From positions 24,903,830-24,967,829 of the forward strand of contig CM029379.1 in the NCBI GenBank assembly GCA_017165825.1: DNA of 64,000 nt. The letters run 5' to 3'. Made by a program: the position numbers and the translations under genes. Below, in pieces: positions 13,008 through 25,880 of the stretch. The notes below the pieces were generated by a model. It was not told the DNA's origin and searched no databases. It saw only the letters and a list, made by a program, of their open reading frames with translations. Origin of the DNA: Hepsetus odoe (lineage: Eukaryota > Chordata > Actinopteri > Characiformes > Hepsetidae). Every line of letters starts with the position of its first letter. The first letter of the stretch is position 1.

Positions 13008-13394
13008 TACCACCTACCATGGGAAAAATCGAACTTGTTCTATATGCTGACTAATTTGCATTAAGAGCCCTTATATTACATTTTTCATAATTGTTTTTCT
13101 GCTAAAGACTGTATATGGAGATGAGTTTGCAAAGACTAACACACAAAGTTGGATACAGGGGGGGTAAAACATTCTGTTTTCGAAGGTGGAATGCGAGTAA
13201 ACGGAGTGGATCAGTTACAAGGGAGAATTTTTGCTCACTTGAAAATATTACATGTAGAAATAGGATTTTAAAAAAAACAAATAAAAAATAAATTTAAAAA
13301 AAATACAAATAAAAAAATAACACACTTGTGCATAGTGAATCAGCTTACAAAATCATAGATAGTCCCTCATTCCAAATTTGACATTAACGCTACA

Positions 13395-13588
13395 GGTGTC
13401 ATACTAGCGGTAGGACTTGCCTACAAACCAAGAGGTTGCAAGTTTGAATCCCGCCTCCAGCACTACCATCATTGGGTTCCTGAGCAAGACCCTTAACTCC
13501 AAGTTGCTCCAGGGGGGACTGTCCCTGTAGTTAAGAAATGGAAGTCGCTCTGGATAAGAGCATCTGCTAAATGCCGTAAAATGTAAAA
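13395..13588 (+). mobile_element. SINE-A copy
   Basis: tRNA-like head at the left (A-box region near 13405, B-box-like GTTTGAATCCC near 13443), and the conserved tail GTCGCTCTGGATAAGAGCAT, CTGCTAAATGCCGTAAA at the right. Confidence 0.85.
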
Positions 13589-13744
13589 GCTGCTTGTACT
13601 AGTTGAAACTTGACAAGTTAATCATTCTTACTCAAGACTGGATTTTTTTTTTCTTTTTTCTCATATGAGAACTCGACTCTCATATGTTGAGAACAGAATT
13701 TTCCTCAAGTGCCATGCCCATCCAGTTACTGACTTTTTCTTTTC

Positions 13745-14757
13745 CATCACAAAGGTAGTAATTCTTCTTCTTTATCTTCTTTCGGCTTTGGGGTTGCCAA
13801 AGCACATCAACCGTCACGATTTCTTCCTGCCCTCTGCATCTTCCTCCCTCTAACCAAATGTCTGTATGTCCTCTCTCACCACATCCATCAATCTTCTCTT
13901 TGGTCTTCCTCTTTTCCTCTTTCCTGGCAGCTCCATTCTCAACAACCATCTCCAAAAAATATTCACACCAACACAAAAAAATTTCAGCATCTTTAACTCT
14001 CCCACCTCCAGCTCTGCTGCCCGTCTTTAGTACCACTCTTACTACTGCCCTGTAAACCTTCCCTTTCATATTTGTCACCGAACATGCCAGCCACTCTTCT
14101 TCATCCATTCCAACCTGTCCGCACTCCCTTCTTCACACTCACTGTTACTCTGAACTGTTGATCCCAAGTATTTAAACTCCTCCACCTTTTGTCACCTCTA
14201 CTCCCTCCATCCTAACCACTCCACTTTCCTCCTTTTCATTCACACTCATGTATTCTGTCTTTGTCCGACTCACTTTCATTCCTCTCCTCTCTAGAGCATA
14301 TCTCCATCTCTCCCGGTTCTCCTCAAGCTGCTCCCTACTCTTCACTTTGCTACAGATCACAATATCATCAGCAAACATCATCGTCCACAGAGACTCCTGT
14401 CTAACCTCTGGAACTGCTGTGTTTTTCCATCTACCTGTCCATTACCACTGCAAACAAGAATGGGCTCAGCTCTGATTTCTTATGTAATCCCACCTCTACT
14501 TTAAATGCATCTGTCACTCCTACTGCAGACCTCACCACTGTCACTTGGCCCTCATACAAATCCTGTACTACTGTGAGATACTTCTCTGTAACACCTGACT
14601 TCCTCATACAAAACCACATCTCTTCTCTTGGCACCCTGTCATAGGCTTTCTCCAAGTCCACAAAGGCACAATGCAGCTCCTTCTGACCTTCTCTGTACTT
14701 CTCCATCAACACCCTCAGAGCAAACATTGCATCTGTAGTGCTCTTTCTCAACACCAA
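13745..14757 (-). mobile_element. RTE-like LINE fragment with broken reverse transcriptase
   Basis: On the minus strand the reverse-transcriptase motifs HCAFVDLEKAYDRVPREEMW, SPFLFAVVMDR and MMFADDIVICSK are visible, followed by LERRGMKVSRTKTEYM and MKGKVYRAVVR. The arrangement fits an RTE-type non-LTR retrotransposon of fish. Frameshifts lie between the VMDR and FADD parts, and the 5' half (endonuclease) is absent, as is usual for 5'-truncated LINEs. Confidence 0.82.
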
Positions 14758-15203
14758 CATATTAAGAGTATTTTTAAAAAATATTTTTCTAAATACATTT
14801 CCAGGGCAACTGATCATTTCTTGCTTGTTAACCGTTAAGGAGAAAATTGCTAAAAAAAAAATAAAAAATATCAGACTTGAAAAAGATGAGGTGTACGTAA
14901 CTTATCATAATGCATTCACTTCATTTTGCATAAAGACACCTGTAAAATATCATACAATGTTTTGCCTAGATTTCTAGGATATTTTTAGGATATTTTTAGG
15001 ATAAAGACATTCTTTAGGATAGTGGATTAAACTATATTGTAATTTTTGTAGTGGGGTAAACTTCCTAGAATACATCCATCTTTTATTTTTATAGGAGGAG
15101 TTGTGTGGAGAAGGAAAGGGTTATTGAAATGAAAACTTGCATTGACGCACTTGATGAAATGAATAAAAAACATACTATAAAAAAGAAATATACACAAACC
15201 CAC

Positions 15204-15382
15204 CTGTTCCAGATTCAGTGGCACTCTGGGCGGAGTCACCTGCAGACACTGCTGACACACTGTTCACTGGAGTTCCACCTGCAGACAGAGCGCCAGCTGG
15301 ATGGACAGCAGCAGATGAAGATGCAGAGCCTGGAACAGGTGATGAGGTTCCCCCCCTTTTCTTCGGTGCCACTACCACACTC
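15204..15382 (-). CDS. lrba: lrba exon E18
   Basis: The 179-bp exon completes Arg and reads SVVVAPKKRGGTSSPVPGSA, then a Ser/Ala-rich stretch ending SAGDSAQSATESGT. The start matches the LRBA SVIVAPKK segment after SFDR; the rest is a low-complexity linker. Acceptor TTTTTTCAG, donor GTGGGT; phase 2 in, 1 out. It is separated from E17 by 11.1 kb. Confidence 0.92.
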
Positions 15383-15596
15383 CTGAAAAAATAAATGTAA
15401 AAAAATGACTAGATCTATTAATCAATTAAATAACAATACTAAAAAAAAAATTGTGTCGGATGATGTTAAAATTAAAATATTTTTCATCCTTAACACTGCA
15501 AATTAAAATGGCAGGAATTAAAATTAGCATTATATTATCCCCCTGTATTTAAAATGTATTATAACACATGATAGTTCCATTATTTTTGGGTCCTTC

Positions 15597-15793
15597 ATTT
15601 ACATTTACGGCATTTAGCAGACGCACTTATCCAGAGCGACTTACAGGTCCTAATTACAGGGACAGTCCCCCTGGAGCACCTCAGGGTTAAGGGTCTTGCT
15701 CAGGGACCCAATGGTGGTAGTGCCAGAGGTGGGATTCGAACCGGGGACCTCTGGATCTATAGGCAAGTACCCTACCACTAGACCACCAGCACC
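15597..15793 (-). mobile_element. SINE-A copy
   Basis: Inverse copy: ACATTTACGGCATTTAGCAG at the left, TTATCCAGAGCGACTTACAG next, and the head GTACCCTACCACTAGACCAC at the right; nearly full length. Confidence 0.9.
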
Positions 15794-16705
15794 CTGTATT
15801 AGAACTTGAGAAATATACTCAATATTCTTAGTGAGGATTATTTTATTCCTTCACTTCTGGCCCTTTTAATCTCAAGCCATGCTAATTTAAAACAACAGAG
15901 AAGGCCGGACGCATGAAGTAAACCTCTGGAGTGGAGACATAATGGAAAATCGTAAATAAAACTGAGCTCCAAACAGCAGATGATTATGGCCAGACAGAGA
16001 GCTGTGGGAGTGGATCAGGCACTCTGTCAAAAACCCATTAGCCCTCTTTAGGCCTGAGCCGTGTAACGATCGCTACGATGATACATACTAAACATGCAGT
16101 GCATAACGCAATTTAGCATCAGATGCATCCTGAGCGCAGGGAGCCCATTTACTGTGTTTGAGTAATTATAGCCCGTTTCCCTGACCAGGAACATTCCACA
16201 ACGGCAGCATCTATCTTCCAGCCAATCGATGGGCTCCCTGCGCCCATCACTAAACCCTCTAAACTTTGTGATTGATTGAGCGTCTGAGGCGGTTTGCAGT
16301 GCATTATGGGTTTATAGAGCGTTAAAAGCCACTGCATAGGTCATCCAGTTTGCCAGAGTGCTGGACACTGTGGAAAAGAATAGCTCACTAAATTATGAAT
16401 ACACTGTTATATGAGTATCAGTTTAGTATTATATAGTGTAGCATATCATGTGTTATAATACATTTTAAATACAGGGTGATAATATAATGCTAATTTTAAT
16501 TCCTACCATTTTAATTTGAAGTGTTAAGGATGAAAAATATTTTTATTTTAACATCATCCGACACAATTTTTAGGAAGGAATTAATACTGGCCTTAATCTT
16601 AATTTCAGATTTTTCAACTCAATGTAAAAATGTTCAATGACCAAAGATTTATTGGTAAAAATGACCCTAATAAGTTTTTATTTTTTATATCTATATTTAT
16701 ATCTA

Positions 16706-17257
16706 CAGTACTGTGCAAAAGTTTTAGGAAGGTGTGAAAAAATGCTGTAAACAAAGAATGCTTTCAGGAATAGCAATAATGATTGTTTATTTTTATCAAT
16801 TTACAAAATGCGAAGTGAGCAAACAAAAGAAAAATCTAAATCAAATCAATATTTGGTGTGACTACCTTTTGCCTTCAAAGCAGCATCAGTTCTTCTAGGT
16901 ACACTTGCACAAAGTCAGGGATTCTGTAGGATTATAGTCGGTGTCTGATCAACTAGTTTTACCAAACAGGTACTGATGATCATCAATGTCACACGGAGGT
17001 TTAAACACATTCATGTTTGGAACAACCGACCAGCCGAGTTCCTTCAAAAACTGTGTGCAAGTGTACCTAGAAGAACTGATGCTGTTTTGAAGGCAAAGGG
17101 TGGTCACACCAAATGTTGATCTGATTTAGATTCTCTTTTGTTCATTCACTGCAGTTTGTTGATTGATGAAAATAAATGATCAATACTTCCATTTCTGAAA
17201 GCGTTCTTTGTTTACAGCGTTTTTTCCACACCTGCCTAAAACCTTTGGACAGTACTG
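16706..17257. mobile_element. Fold-back Tc1-type element (MITE), TA target site
   Basis: The ends CAGTACTGTGCAAAAGTTTT and the inverse near 17240-17257 are terminal repeats with TA on both sides (16704-16705 and 17258-17259). Inside, the two arms remain inverted copies of one another over roughly 200 bases (for example GCATCAGTTCTTCTAGGTAC and its inverse). There is no transposase frame. Confidence 0.85.
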
Positions 17258-18007
17258 TATATTTATTATCAAAGGGAATAAAATAATATGTTAATATGAT
17301 GATTTAGCATTTTATAAGCACATTACAGACTGGTTGTAATTGCAGTGATCTACAAGTTCAGTGTAATTTAGCTTCACAGAGTGTCCTACTTCTGCCTCAG
17401 TTTGGAGCGCCTTAACAAAATCTGAAGCTACCACCAGAACGTCACTGTCCCCTGAATTCGGTTTCATTCCTTTAGCAGGCTGGTGCTCTTGGAGAGTGCA
17501 GCTATCTATCGAAGGCCTTGACAGAGCGCTGGCCTTTCCAGGGGGCCAGTGGCCTCTTTATCGGTGCTGACAGTGTGTGGAGCACTCAGTTTAATCACCA
17601 GCTGCAGTCTGAAGGAGAGTGGCTTTGTGCTCAGACGGAGGAGCTATCACAGAGGAGTCTGCAGAGATTTAAGATAAGGACTGCTCAGGACGGACTGTTT
17701 AAGAAGTTAAAGTAGTGCTGGAGGTGGTCCAGAGGCTAAGCCAGGCATGAGAGACATGCCTGGATTAAACATTCACAACACGCAACAAGGGATGGTTTTC
17801 ATTTTCCAGAAAGAACCCCAAAAACATGACTTCAGCCAGATGAACCAACCATAAGATGGGCACACAGCTTTTATTTAAAAAATATTGAAGATTATGGTCA
17901 AATCCAACAACATGCCAAACACCACCATTCTTAAACAGAATACCATCGTTCTTAGACAAAATGGCATCATTTTCAAATATTATATATAATGAGAGAGATA
18001 TATATAA

Positions 18008-18054
<47 letters not shown>
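18008..18054. repeat. (GA)n microsatellite
   Basis: GA repeat with one AAA break, preceded by a duplicated TATATAATGAGAGAGA. Confidence 0.9.
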
Positions 18055-18747
18055 AATCTAACTATCTATCCATGCATGCACCAAACTATTAATCCAACTC
18101 TTAATCAAGCTATCTGTTAACCTACCCATTTATCTACCATTCATCTAGCCATCTTTCCATCTGCTACTATGCACACATCTATTTATCCCTCCATTGGCCC
18201 AAATATCTATAGAACTATGTGAAGAAAAGCATCGGGACACTAGACATTTCCTCTTTTAAAGGAACATTTAAACAGCATTGAGAACCACACCGTGGCATAA
18301 TCACATTAACAAATATACAACATTCAGTACGGCTGCCCACATTGTGAGCACCTTCTAAACGCCGAACAGTCGTGATGTCACTGGCAAGAAAACTTCTTCT
18401 CACTCTCACCGAGTTACTATCAATGTGTCGGGGTTCTGTACGGGTGTCCTTGTATATCAGAATGTTTAGAACAGCTGATATTCTTCCCAGGTGCCACATC
18501 AGGGAATTCAGGTACATTTTAATTCAGGTACATTTTACTCCCCCACTACTTTCCGGAGTAAAGTCCAGTCTGAGCATGCTCAGTGAGGTTCAGTCGGATT
18601 GGACTGTGAGCTGAGGGTCGAGGTGAGGTTTGTCCATCTGTTCCCCTGGTTTAAATTATTCAGAACGCCATTAGCTACACTTAGCCCCAACCCAACACTG
18701 CTGTCAATTAATCAAAGCGGCCTGGCCTTCAGCACAGGAATGGACAG

Positions 18748-18749
<2 letters not shown>

Positions 18750-18784
<35 letters not shown>

Positions 18785-18862
18785 TGGGTGTGGGTGTGTG
18801 TGTGTGTGTGTGTGGGTGTGTGTGTGTATGTGTGGGTGTGGGTGTGTGTGTGCATGAGTGTG
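18750..18862. repeat. Compound (GT)n/(GGGTGT)n
   Basis: Over 100 bases of GT repeat interrupted by GGTGTGG units. Confidence 0.93.
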
Positions 18863-19010
18863 TGTTCTGGTTAAATGTGTTTGGGTTCAGCTTGTTGAAT
18901 TATTTAGTGTTTTTAACCAATGTTAGTACGGACAACATACAACCAGCATATTTCCTTTGATCTGCCTCAGTTTGACAAAAGGTGAAACACGACAGGGTGT
19001 GAACAAGGTT

Positions 19011-19041
19011 GTGTGTGTGTGTGTGTCGGTGCGAATGAAGG

Positions 19042-19075
<34 letters not shown>

Positions 19076-19080
19076 TGTGT
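19011..19080. repeat. (GT)n microsatellite pair
   Basis: Two GT runs separated by CGGTGCGAATGAAGGAGG. Confidence 0.92.
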
Positions 19081-19498
19081 AATGGGTTCAGGAGCTGAAA
19101 CATCCGCTGGTAAGAAACCTAATCCAAAAGCAGGGAGTTTTATGAACAGAGATGCTGTTACTTTTCTACAAGGTTAAACGCTCGCCGTCTTATGGGGAAA
19201 CTCATCTTGCATATAAAAAACAAGAAGACTCGGCCTGCAGTGTTTGTCCTTGTGAACCTGCTTCTTTAAGCGTTGCAAAACCAGTGCTTGCTTTTTAAAC
19301 ACCTTAAAAAAGTGGAGCTGTGCCAGTAGCACTTCTGAAATACCTGGGCAATCAGACAACAACTAGTATCATCATTAAAAAAGACACAAATACATATTGT
19401 ACAGTGGCAAAAATAAAATTGCTGGTCTTTACTATTACATTTTATTCCTATCTTACTTGGTTTATTAGAGAGTTTACAGAACTTCCCTATTTTGCAGG

Positions 19499-20296
19499 TT
19501 GCAACATTTGGCAACATTCAGCGACACCCTGCAACACCTGACAAAACCCAGCAACGTTCGGCGACGACCTGCAACGTTCGGCGACGGCCTGCAACGTTCG
19601 GCTGACGGCCTGCAACGTTCGGCGACGGCCTGCAACACCTGACAAAACCCAGCAACGTTCGGCGACGACCTGCAACGTTCGGCGACGGCCTGCAACGTTC
19701 GGCGACGGCCTGCAACGTTCGGCGACGGCCTGCAACGTTCGGCGACGGCCTGCAACGTTTGGCGACGGCCTGCAACACCTGACAAAACCTGCCACCTGAC
19801 AAAAACGGCCTGCAACGTTCAGCGACGGCCTGCAACACCTGACAAAACCTGCCACCTGACAAAAACGGCCTGCAACGTTCAGCGACGGCCTGCAACACCT
19901 GACAAAACCTGCCACCTGACAAAAACGGCCTGCAACGTTCAGCGACGGCCTGCAACGTTCGGCGACGGCCTGCAACGTTCGGCGACGGCCTGCAACACCT
20001 GACAAAACCCAGCAACGTTCGGCGACGACCTGCAACGTTCGGTGACGGCCTGCAACGTTTGGCGACGGCCTGCAACACCTGACAAAACCTGCCACCTGAC
20101 AAAAACGGCCTGCAACGTTCAGCGACGGCCTGCAACGTTCGGCGACGGCCTGCAACGTTCGGCGACGGCCTGCAACACCTGACAAAACCCAGCAACGTTC
20201 GGCGACGACCTGCAACGTTCGGCGACGGCCTGCAACGTTCGGCGACGGCCTGCAACATTCGGCGACACCCTGCAACGTTCGGCGACACCCTGCAGT
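19499..20296. repeat. CpG-dense 20-bp minisatellite with higher-order units
   Basis: The unit is TGCAACGTTCGGCGACGGCC (20 bp, four CpG). Variants containing ACACCTGACAAAACC build 60-bp units: bases 19801-19860 and 19861-19920 are identical. A 180-bp periodicity is also exact in places (19921-20040 equals 20101-20220). The array is open in several minus-strand frames (up to 283 codons) because the unit has no stop, not because it is a gene. Confidence 0.93.
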
Positions 20297-21424
20297 ACTC
20301 AGCAACAACAAAAAAGGCAGTAATTTGACGAATAACAAGTGTACCTAGTTATTATTTAAAGTTGTACCCGTCTAAAAACAGAACCAAAATAAGTGCACTT
20401 TACCTCACTGTACGCTTTCTTGCAATGTGATTTTGAAAACCCAAAGAAAACACACACTATACATCAGCGTTTGTTTATCTGACTCTGTCCCTATGACCTC
20501 ATCCTACCCAATTCTTCCCGGCATGTTGTGAATTCTCTTATTAGATGTGCATTTTTTTCCCCATATATTTCTTTTAAAAGAGTAAATCAAATTTCTGTAG
20601 ATCGCATCACTGTGACAATGTTTACCGGACTCTGGTTCCCATCAGCAAACATTTGCAGACACTCTGTCAAAACAGGCGTGGGGGTCAGAAAGACATATGG
20701 TGGAATCGGAATGGTGCGGATAGTAAATAAATCTCACGTCTACTTCACCTCTGACCCCGGGCCTGTATTATCTGGGAGAGATTCAGCTTTTTTCAGGCCC
20801 AAAGCTCGTAAATCCTGCTACCATTCCCACACAGAGGCGTTGGCGTCCAGTGGCAATCACGCCCACCTTGTGAAAGATGGTTTATAGTGGAAGTATGTGA
20901 GCAAGGTGGGCTAACACAAATCCATGCACTCACTCACACACATACCCCCACGTGTACATGAACACACACACACACACACCATTTTTATGGAAGCATGCTT
21001 GCGTAGGCCATGTCCAGGTCAAAAGTAAGTGGTCAGATGATGACATGAGATTAACATGCTGTAATGCTGGTGTTACTCATCACTGAGGCTATTCATACAT
21101 ACAGCTGCTGCTAGCATCACGCTACTTTCTTAAGAGCTGAGACTCTTGATACCTTGTAGGCTTAATATTTAGATTAGTGGATAAACTGGATCCAGAAGAT
21201 GCCATTTCAACTGAGATATCTGAGATGGCAGATACCAACTCGGATCAGAACTGCCTGAACACCTTTGATGAAGGCTAAGCTCTGCCCACAATCGCCACAG
21301 TCTTGTGGTGCGAAATCAGTGAAAAGCTCGTTTCCTTTAGAATCTCACTAGAAAATTCTCACACTGCTACAAACAGAGCCTGTTCTCGGAGCACTCACTC
21401 AGCGATGCAGCTTTGAGGCTTTTA

Positions 21425-21945
21425 GAAATAGAAATAATGATTGTTTATTTTTATCAATTTACAAAAACGCAAAGTGAGTGAACGGAAGAAAAATCTAAAT
21501 CAAATCAATATTTGGTGTTACTGCCTTTGATTTGGTGTTATTGAATCTAAATCAAATCAATTTTTGGTGTGACCACCCTTTGCCTTCAAAACAGCATCAG
21601 TTCTTCTAGGTACACTTGCACACAGTTTTTGAAGGAACTCGACTGGTAGGTTGTTCCAAACATGACTGTGTTTCTCCTCCGTGTGACATTGATGATCATC
21701 AGCACCTGTTTGGTAAAACTGGTTGATCAGACACCGACTATAATCCTACAGAATCCCTGACTGTGTGCAAGTGTACCTAGAAGAACTGATGCTGTTTTGA
21801 AGGCAAAGGGTGGTCACACCAAATATTGATTTGGTTTAGATTTCTCTTTTGTTCATTCACTGCATTTTGTTGATTGATGAAAAGAAATGATTAACACTTC
21901 CATTTTTGATTTTTTCACACCTGCCTAAAACTTTTGCACAGTACT
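21425..21945. mobile_element. Fold-back Tc1-type element, second copy
   Basis: The same family as the 16.7-kb element, with its central unique part in the opposite orientation. The right end (CCTGCCTAAAACTTTTGCAC) is clear; the left terminal repeat is missing or truncated, and a short internal duplication (TTTGGTGTTA..) is seen near 21515-21545. Confidence 0.8.
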
Positions 21946-23199
21946 ATATATATATTATATATAAAAATGAATACAACAGTGATCAACGGTCAGAAGTGCC
22001 ATGGAGAGGAGTAGTGTAGTGTTTGGAGAGCAAGATGATCAAAAAGCAAACTTTAGACACTTTTAATACCAAGCTGGCTAAGGGTGGTGGCATGGTGTTG
22101 GGCAGACTAAATAAAATTGATTTTAGCCCGCAAAAACCTTAATAGCATCTATGTGACATTTGCAGCTAAATGATGCAGCTGTTTCTTACACAGCTCTATC
22201 CAAGGTCTTACAAAAAAATACAAAAGCATCATGTTCAGTCTTGGATGTTGGATGTTCAGTTCTACAGGTTCCTCCAGTTCCCACCTTTCCTGACTTTTCC
22301 TTGAATTTTCATGAGCCATAATGACGGGAGATCTAGACATTGATGAACTTTGTGTGGTGTCAATGCCATAATGTCCAGTTCACTGTTCCTTTTCGTTGTT
22401 CCCAAAAAGTTCAATGCTTGTTCAAAGTTCAAAGAATCAATGCTTCTGCTTTGAACAGATTCTTTACACAGGTGTTTGTAGTTCAACTGGAGGGAAGAAA
22501 GGGGGGAACTGCATTTGATTGGCTCTGATGGTCTCAGACAGAGTGGTGACAGAGAGCGAGAGACGGCCGAGAGAATGGGAAAGAGGCATGCAAAAGGGAA
22601 AAGTGCGCAGGGGGCATGTGTGTGTGCATAAGAGGGTGTGTGTGAGCACTGGAGAACAGACGAGGAGCAAAGAGTCATCAAGATAGCTCTCATGCAGGGG
22701 GATCCTGTGAGAAGATAACTCTTTCTCTCCCAGGCCTGGGAACACACACACAACACACCCTTACATTCTGATCTAGGAACAGTATCTGGCCCCTTGACCC
22801 CTAATCTTCACCGCGGCTCTAAAATCGGCACAAAGGCTGGACCAGAGGTACTCTGATCCATTAACCCTTAGGTCTATATTGAACAAGCAGTGACAACTAA
22901 CGACAGCCTTTTTCGCAGTTCGCCGTCACTCTCCCGTCTGTGGTGAAAACTTGCCTTCAAAACCAGGACAACGTTCACACACAGCACTCTAATACCCAAT
23001 TCATCTGCATGAAGAAGGGCTGCTTTCCACAGTGTGTGCAAAACTAAAACTGCAGCTCAAGGTAAACAATTTACTAAATAATTGTCAAAGCTTCAAAAAG
23101 AGTTTGAGCTGTAAAGGAGAAGTAAACCACCTTTAAAAGTTAGTGTTAATTAAACAGTGTAAGAATTTATTTAGAGCATCCAGATGGGTACAGGACAAA

Positions 23200-23450
23200 G
23201 GGGCAGCTGTGGCCTAGTGGTTTGAGACTTGGCCCCAGGATCGGCAGGTCTTTTGTTCAAATCCCAGACCAGTAGGTTGCCACTGAGGTATCCTTGAGCA
23301 AGGTACTGCCCCCGTCGCTGCTCCCCAGGCGCCAGGCGCTTTCAATAGCTGCCCCCTGCTGCACGTGTGTGTGGGTAAAATACAGTGGCTGAATTTCGTT
23401 GTCTCACTGGGAGCTGTGCTGTTTCACAATGACAAGAATAGTCACTTTCA
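23200..23450 (+). mobile_element. SINE-B copy
   Basis: Forward copy: head GGGGCAGCTGTGGCCTAGTG, core GAGCAAGGTACTGCC, tail TTTCACAATGACAAGAATAG. Confidence 0.85.
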
Positions 23451-23460
23451 GTTTTCAATT

Positions 23461-23552
23461 TCACTTCTGGTCTGGGATTTGAAGCCATGACCTTCAGAAC
23501 CTGGAACTCCCTAACCATTAGGGCACCGCTGCCGCTGCCGCTGCCGCTACCG
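23461..23552 (-). mobile_element. Inverse SINE-B head fragment with (GCCGCT)n
   Basis: Directly after the forward SINE, a partial inverse head is seen (GATTTGAAGCCATGACC, CCTAACCATTAGGGCACC), its end expanded to CCGCTGCCGCTGCCGCT. The two make a head-outward pair. Confidence 0.65.
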
Positions 23553-25829
23553 TTACTCTGATGTCAGTAAGACTGAAGATACCGAGGCAGTGAGACTAAA
23601 GGCAGTGAGGTGAAAGTTGGTTAAGCTAAATGAAGAGATGATAAAGAGAACTAAAGATAGTGAGACAAGGGGAAGCTAAAGGCATTGATGCTAAAGGTGA
23701 TGAGGCTTAAGGCAGCGAGGACAGAGGCAGTTTGAATAAACTGTATAGCAGCTGTGAGTGTATCCTCTCCAGCTTCTTGGTCTCAGTCGGAGCCACTGTA
23801 ATCCCTGAGCAGATAGAAGCAGCTCATTGGCAAAGCATTCCACAGATTAAAAAAAAAAAAAAAAAAAAAAAAACACACACCGTGTTGCCTCCCAGACTCT
23901 CAAAGACCGAGAGATAAACCGGGAGACTTGACAGCTATTATATTTGTAAAAGCTGTGACTTTAAATCCATGTTGTTGATTAGGCATTTTAGTACATTTAG
24001 TAAATTGTGTCCGCAGAGGGGTCTGATTTTGCAGCACTGCCACGACATCAGACAACTGGAGAGCGATTCAAAAGAAGCGCACACTTGTGTTCGAAAAACA
24101 CTTAAAAGAAGTTTTGAGACTGAGGATCCCAAGTGATGAAGTGATGGCGTTGTTTTTTTTTTTGCCTCATTCTTCCTTCAAACACATCTTAAGCCCAGAC
24201 CAGTACCATCTTCAACTGTGGACAGTGCAGGTTTAAGCAGCATTTGTTACTGTAAGTCCCTGCGGTAGTGTCTCACAAAGGTTTGTAACAGTAATCCCTC
24301 GCCCATATGGTTCTATCAATTATTGATGAATGATGGTTCTCAACGCAGTAGCACCTGAGGGTTTGCAGATATCGGTGTTCAGAATAGTCTTGCGTCCTTG
24401 CCCTTTATGCACCAGATTCCTTCAGATTCCATGAACCGTTTAATCATATTATGCACTTTAGAGGGAAAATATGCAATGTTCTTTAAAAAAAAAAAAAGCA
24501 ATGCTCTTTAATTCTTTCTTTAAGCATCATTGTTTCAATATTTTTCAATATTTTTTTCATGCATCTTTGCTCCTTAAATATCCAGCCTTTGTTGAAACTG
24601 CTTTTGTGTGTTTCAGTAGTGTTTGCAGGAGACCCCAGTCTGATTGCAGGCAATTAAATGATTGAAGCATCTGGCGCAGAACAGCTTAACAGGGGACGAG
24701 TCTGATGCTCAGTGCTCAGCGGGTGTGCGTCAGCAAAACAAATTTCTTTCCAATAAAATTAAGTTGACCAGACAAAACACGAGATTTCTTGGGTTAATAC
24801 TGTCTGCAAGGAAGCAAAAGTGAAAGCAGATGTAAGAACCATTATTTTGTAAGAACTTTTATGTTGTATTTTTCTTAATGTCCCAACTTTATTAAAAGTA
24901 TTGAAATGTATTAACCATGAGTAAGAGGTCAGCAAAGTCGAGGCTGTGACCTTAAAAAGATTCCTCTTTTAATACTTAAGATGGGCTGTTTCAGCTGTAA
25001 CAAGCATTAATGATGCAGCTCCCCACTTGAATGATCCTTCTTTATGAAATAATGAGGAGACCGTAAAGACTCCAATCTTCTCGAAGTCATGGGTCACTAC
25101 TGGAGATCTGGTAAACCAGGCCATCAGAGAAAAGTTTCCATTAAATTAATGGCAGTGTTTCAGGAAATTGCAGGTATGGAGGCAGCGCACAACTAAGTCT
25201 GACTAGTCTTTCTACATTCTTCATGACACTGAGTAAAGGGGAAAGACCTGGACCTCTACACAACCATAAGAACCGGCCTGTTCTCCAAATGATAAAACAA
25301 ACAGAGGGACAGACTCCACTGTTCCACATGGCATCAGACTTTTTAATGTGCTTTACATCAGATATAGTCAAATATTTACGCAATGGCATTTATTGCTGAC
25401 TTACTTTTATTGCTCGCAATCAAAACTGTCCAACAGCAAAATGTATCGTCTTCACATAAACTGGTGTATGAAATGCAGAACCTGTCCATACGGCTAGAGA
25501 TTAATCAGTTCATTACAGATTGACTTTATAGCTGAAAATAAAGGCAAATGCAAACCGACCTATTTTTTTTCTTGCAGACAGCTGCTAGATAATGAGCAAG
25601 TATCACAGCTAACGTGGGTGGAAGCAATGCTAAATGCTGACGAGTTTGCTCATCACAAGTGATGTGAGAAGAAGAATCAGCCTCTGTCCATCTGACATCT
25701 TCTAGAATGTTTCTCTCAACCCACAAGTATAGAATTCACTCTCACACTCACACACACAGACAGATGTGCAAGTCCCCGGAAGACAGTTGAGCATGTTTTG
25801 ATGTGTTTTCCTGCAGACAGACATGCAGC

Positions 25830-25832
25830 AGA

Positions 25833-25880
<48 letters not shown>
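25830..25880. repeat. (GT)n microsatellite
   Basis: About 50 bases of GT repeat in the E17-E18 intron. Confidence 0.93.

Larger units (their letters stand above)
11076..15203 (-). other. Intron E18-E19
   Basis: This 4.1-kb intron contains a decayed Tc1-like transposon (11310-12095), two (CA)n runs (11100-11120, 12441-12467), a SINE-B (12783-13007), a SINE-A (13395-13588) and an RTE-like LINE fragment (13745-14757). Confidence 0.8.

Noticed and set aside
19487..20338. A 283-codon minus-strand frame with Arg/Cys-rich repeats (RRRTLQAVAERC-like)
   Set aside because: It is the 20-bp minisatellite read through; the unit has no stop, and two other frames on the same strand are just as open. No splice signals, start context or homology.
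22262..22756. A 164-codon minus-strand frame
   Set aside because: Cys/Ser/Leu-rich composition from GAGA/TGTG sequence; does not belong between E17 and E18 of LRBA, and no splice signals fit.
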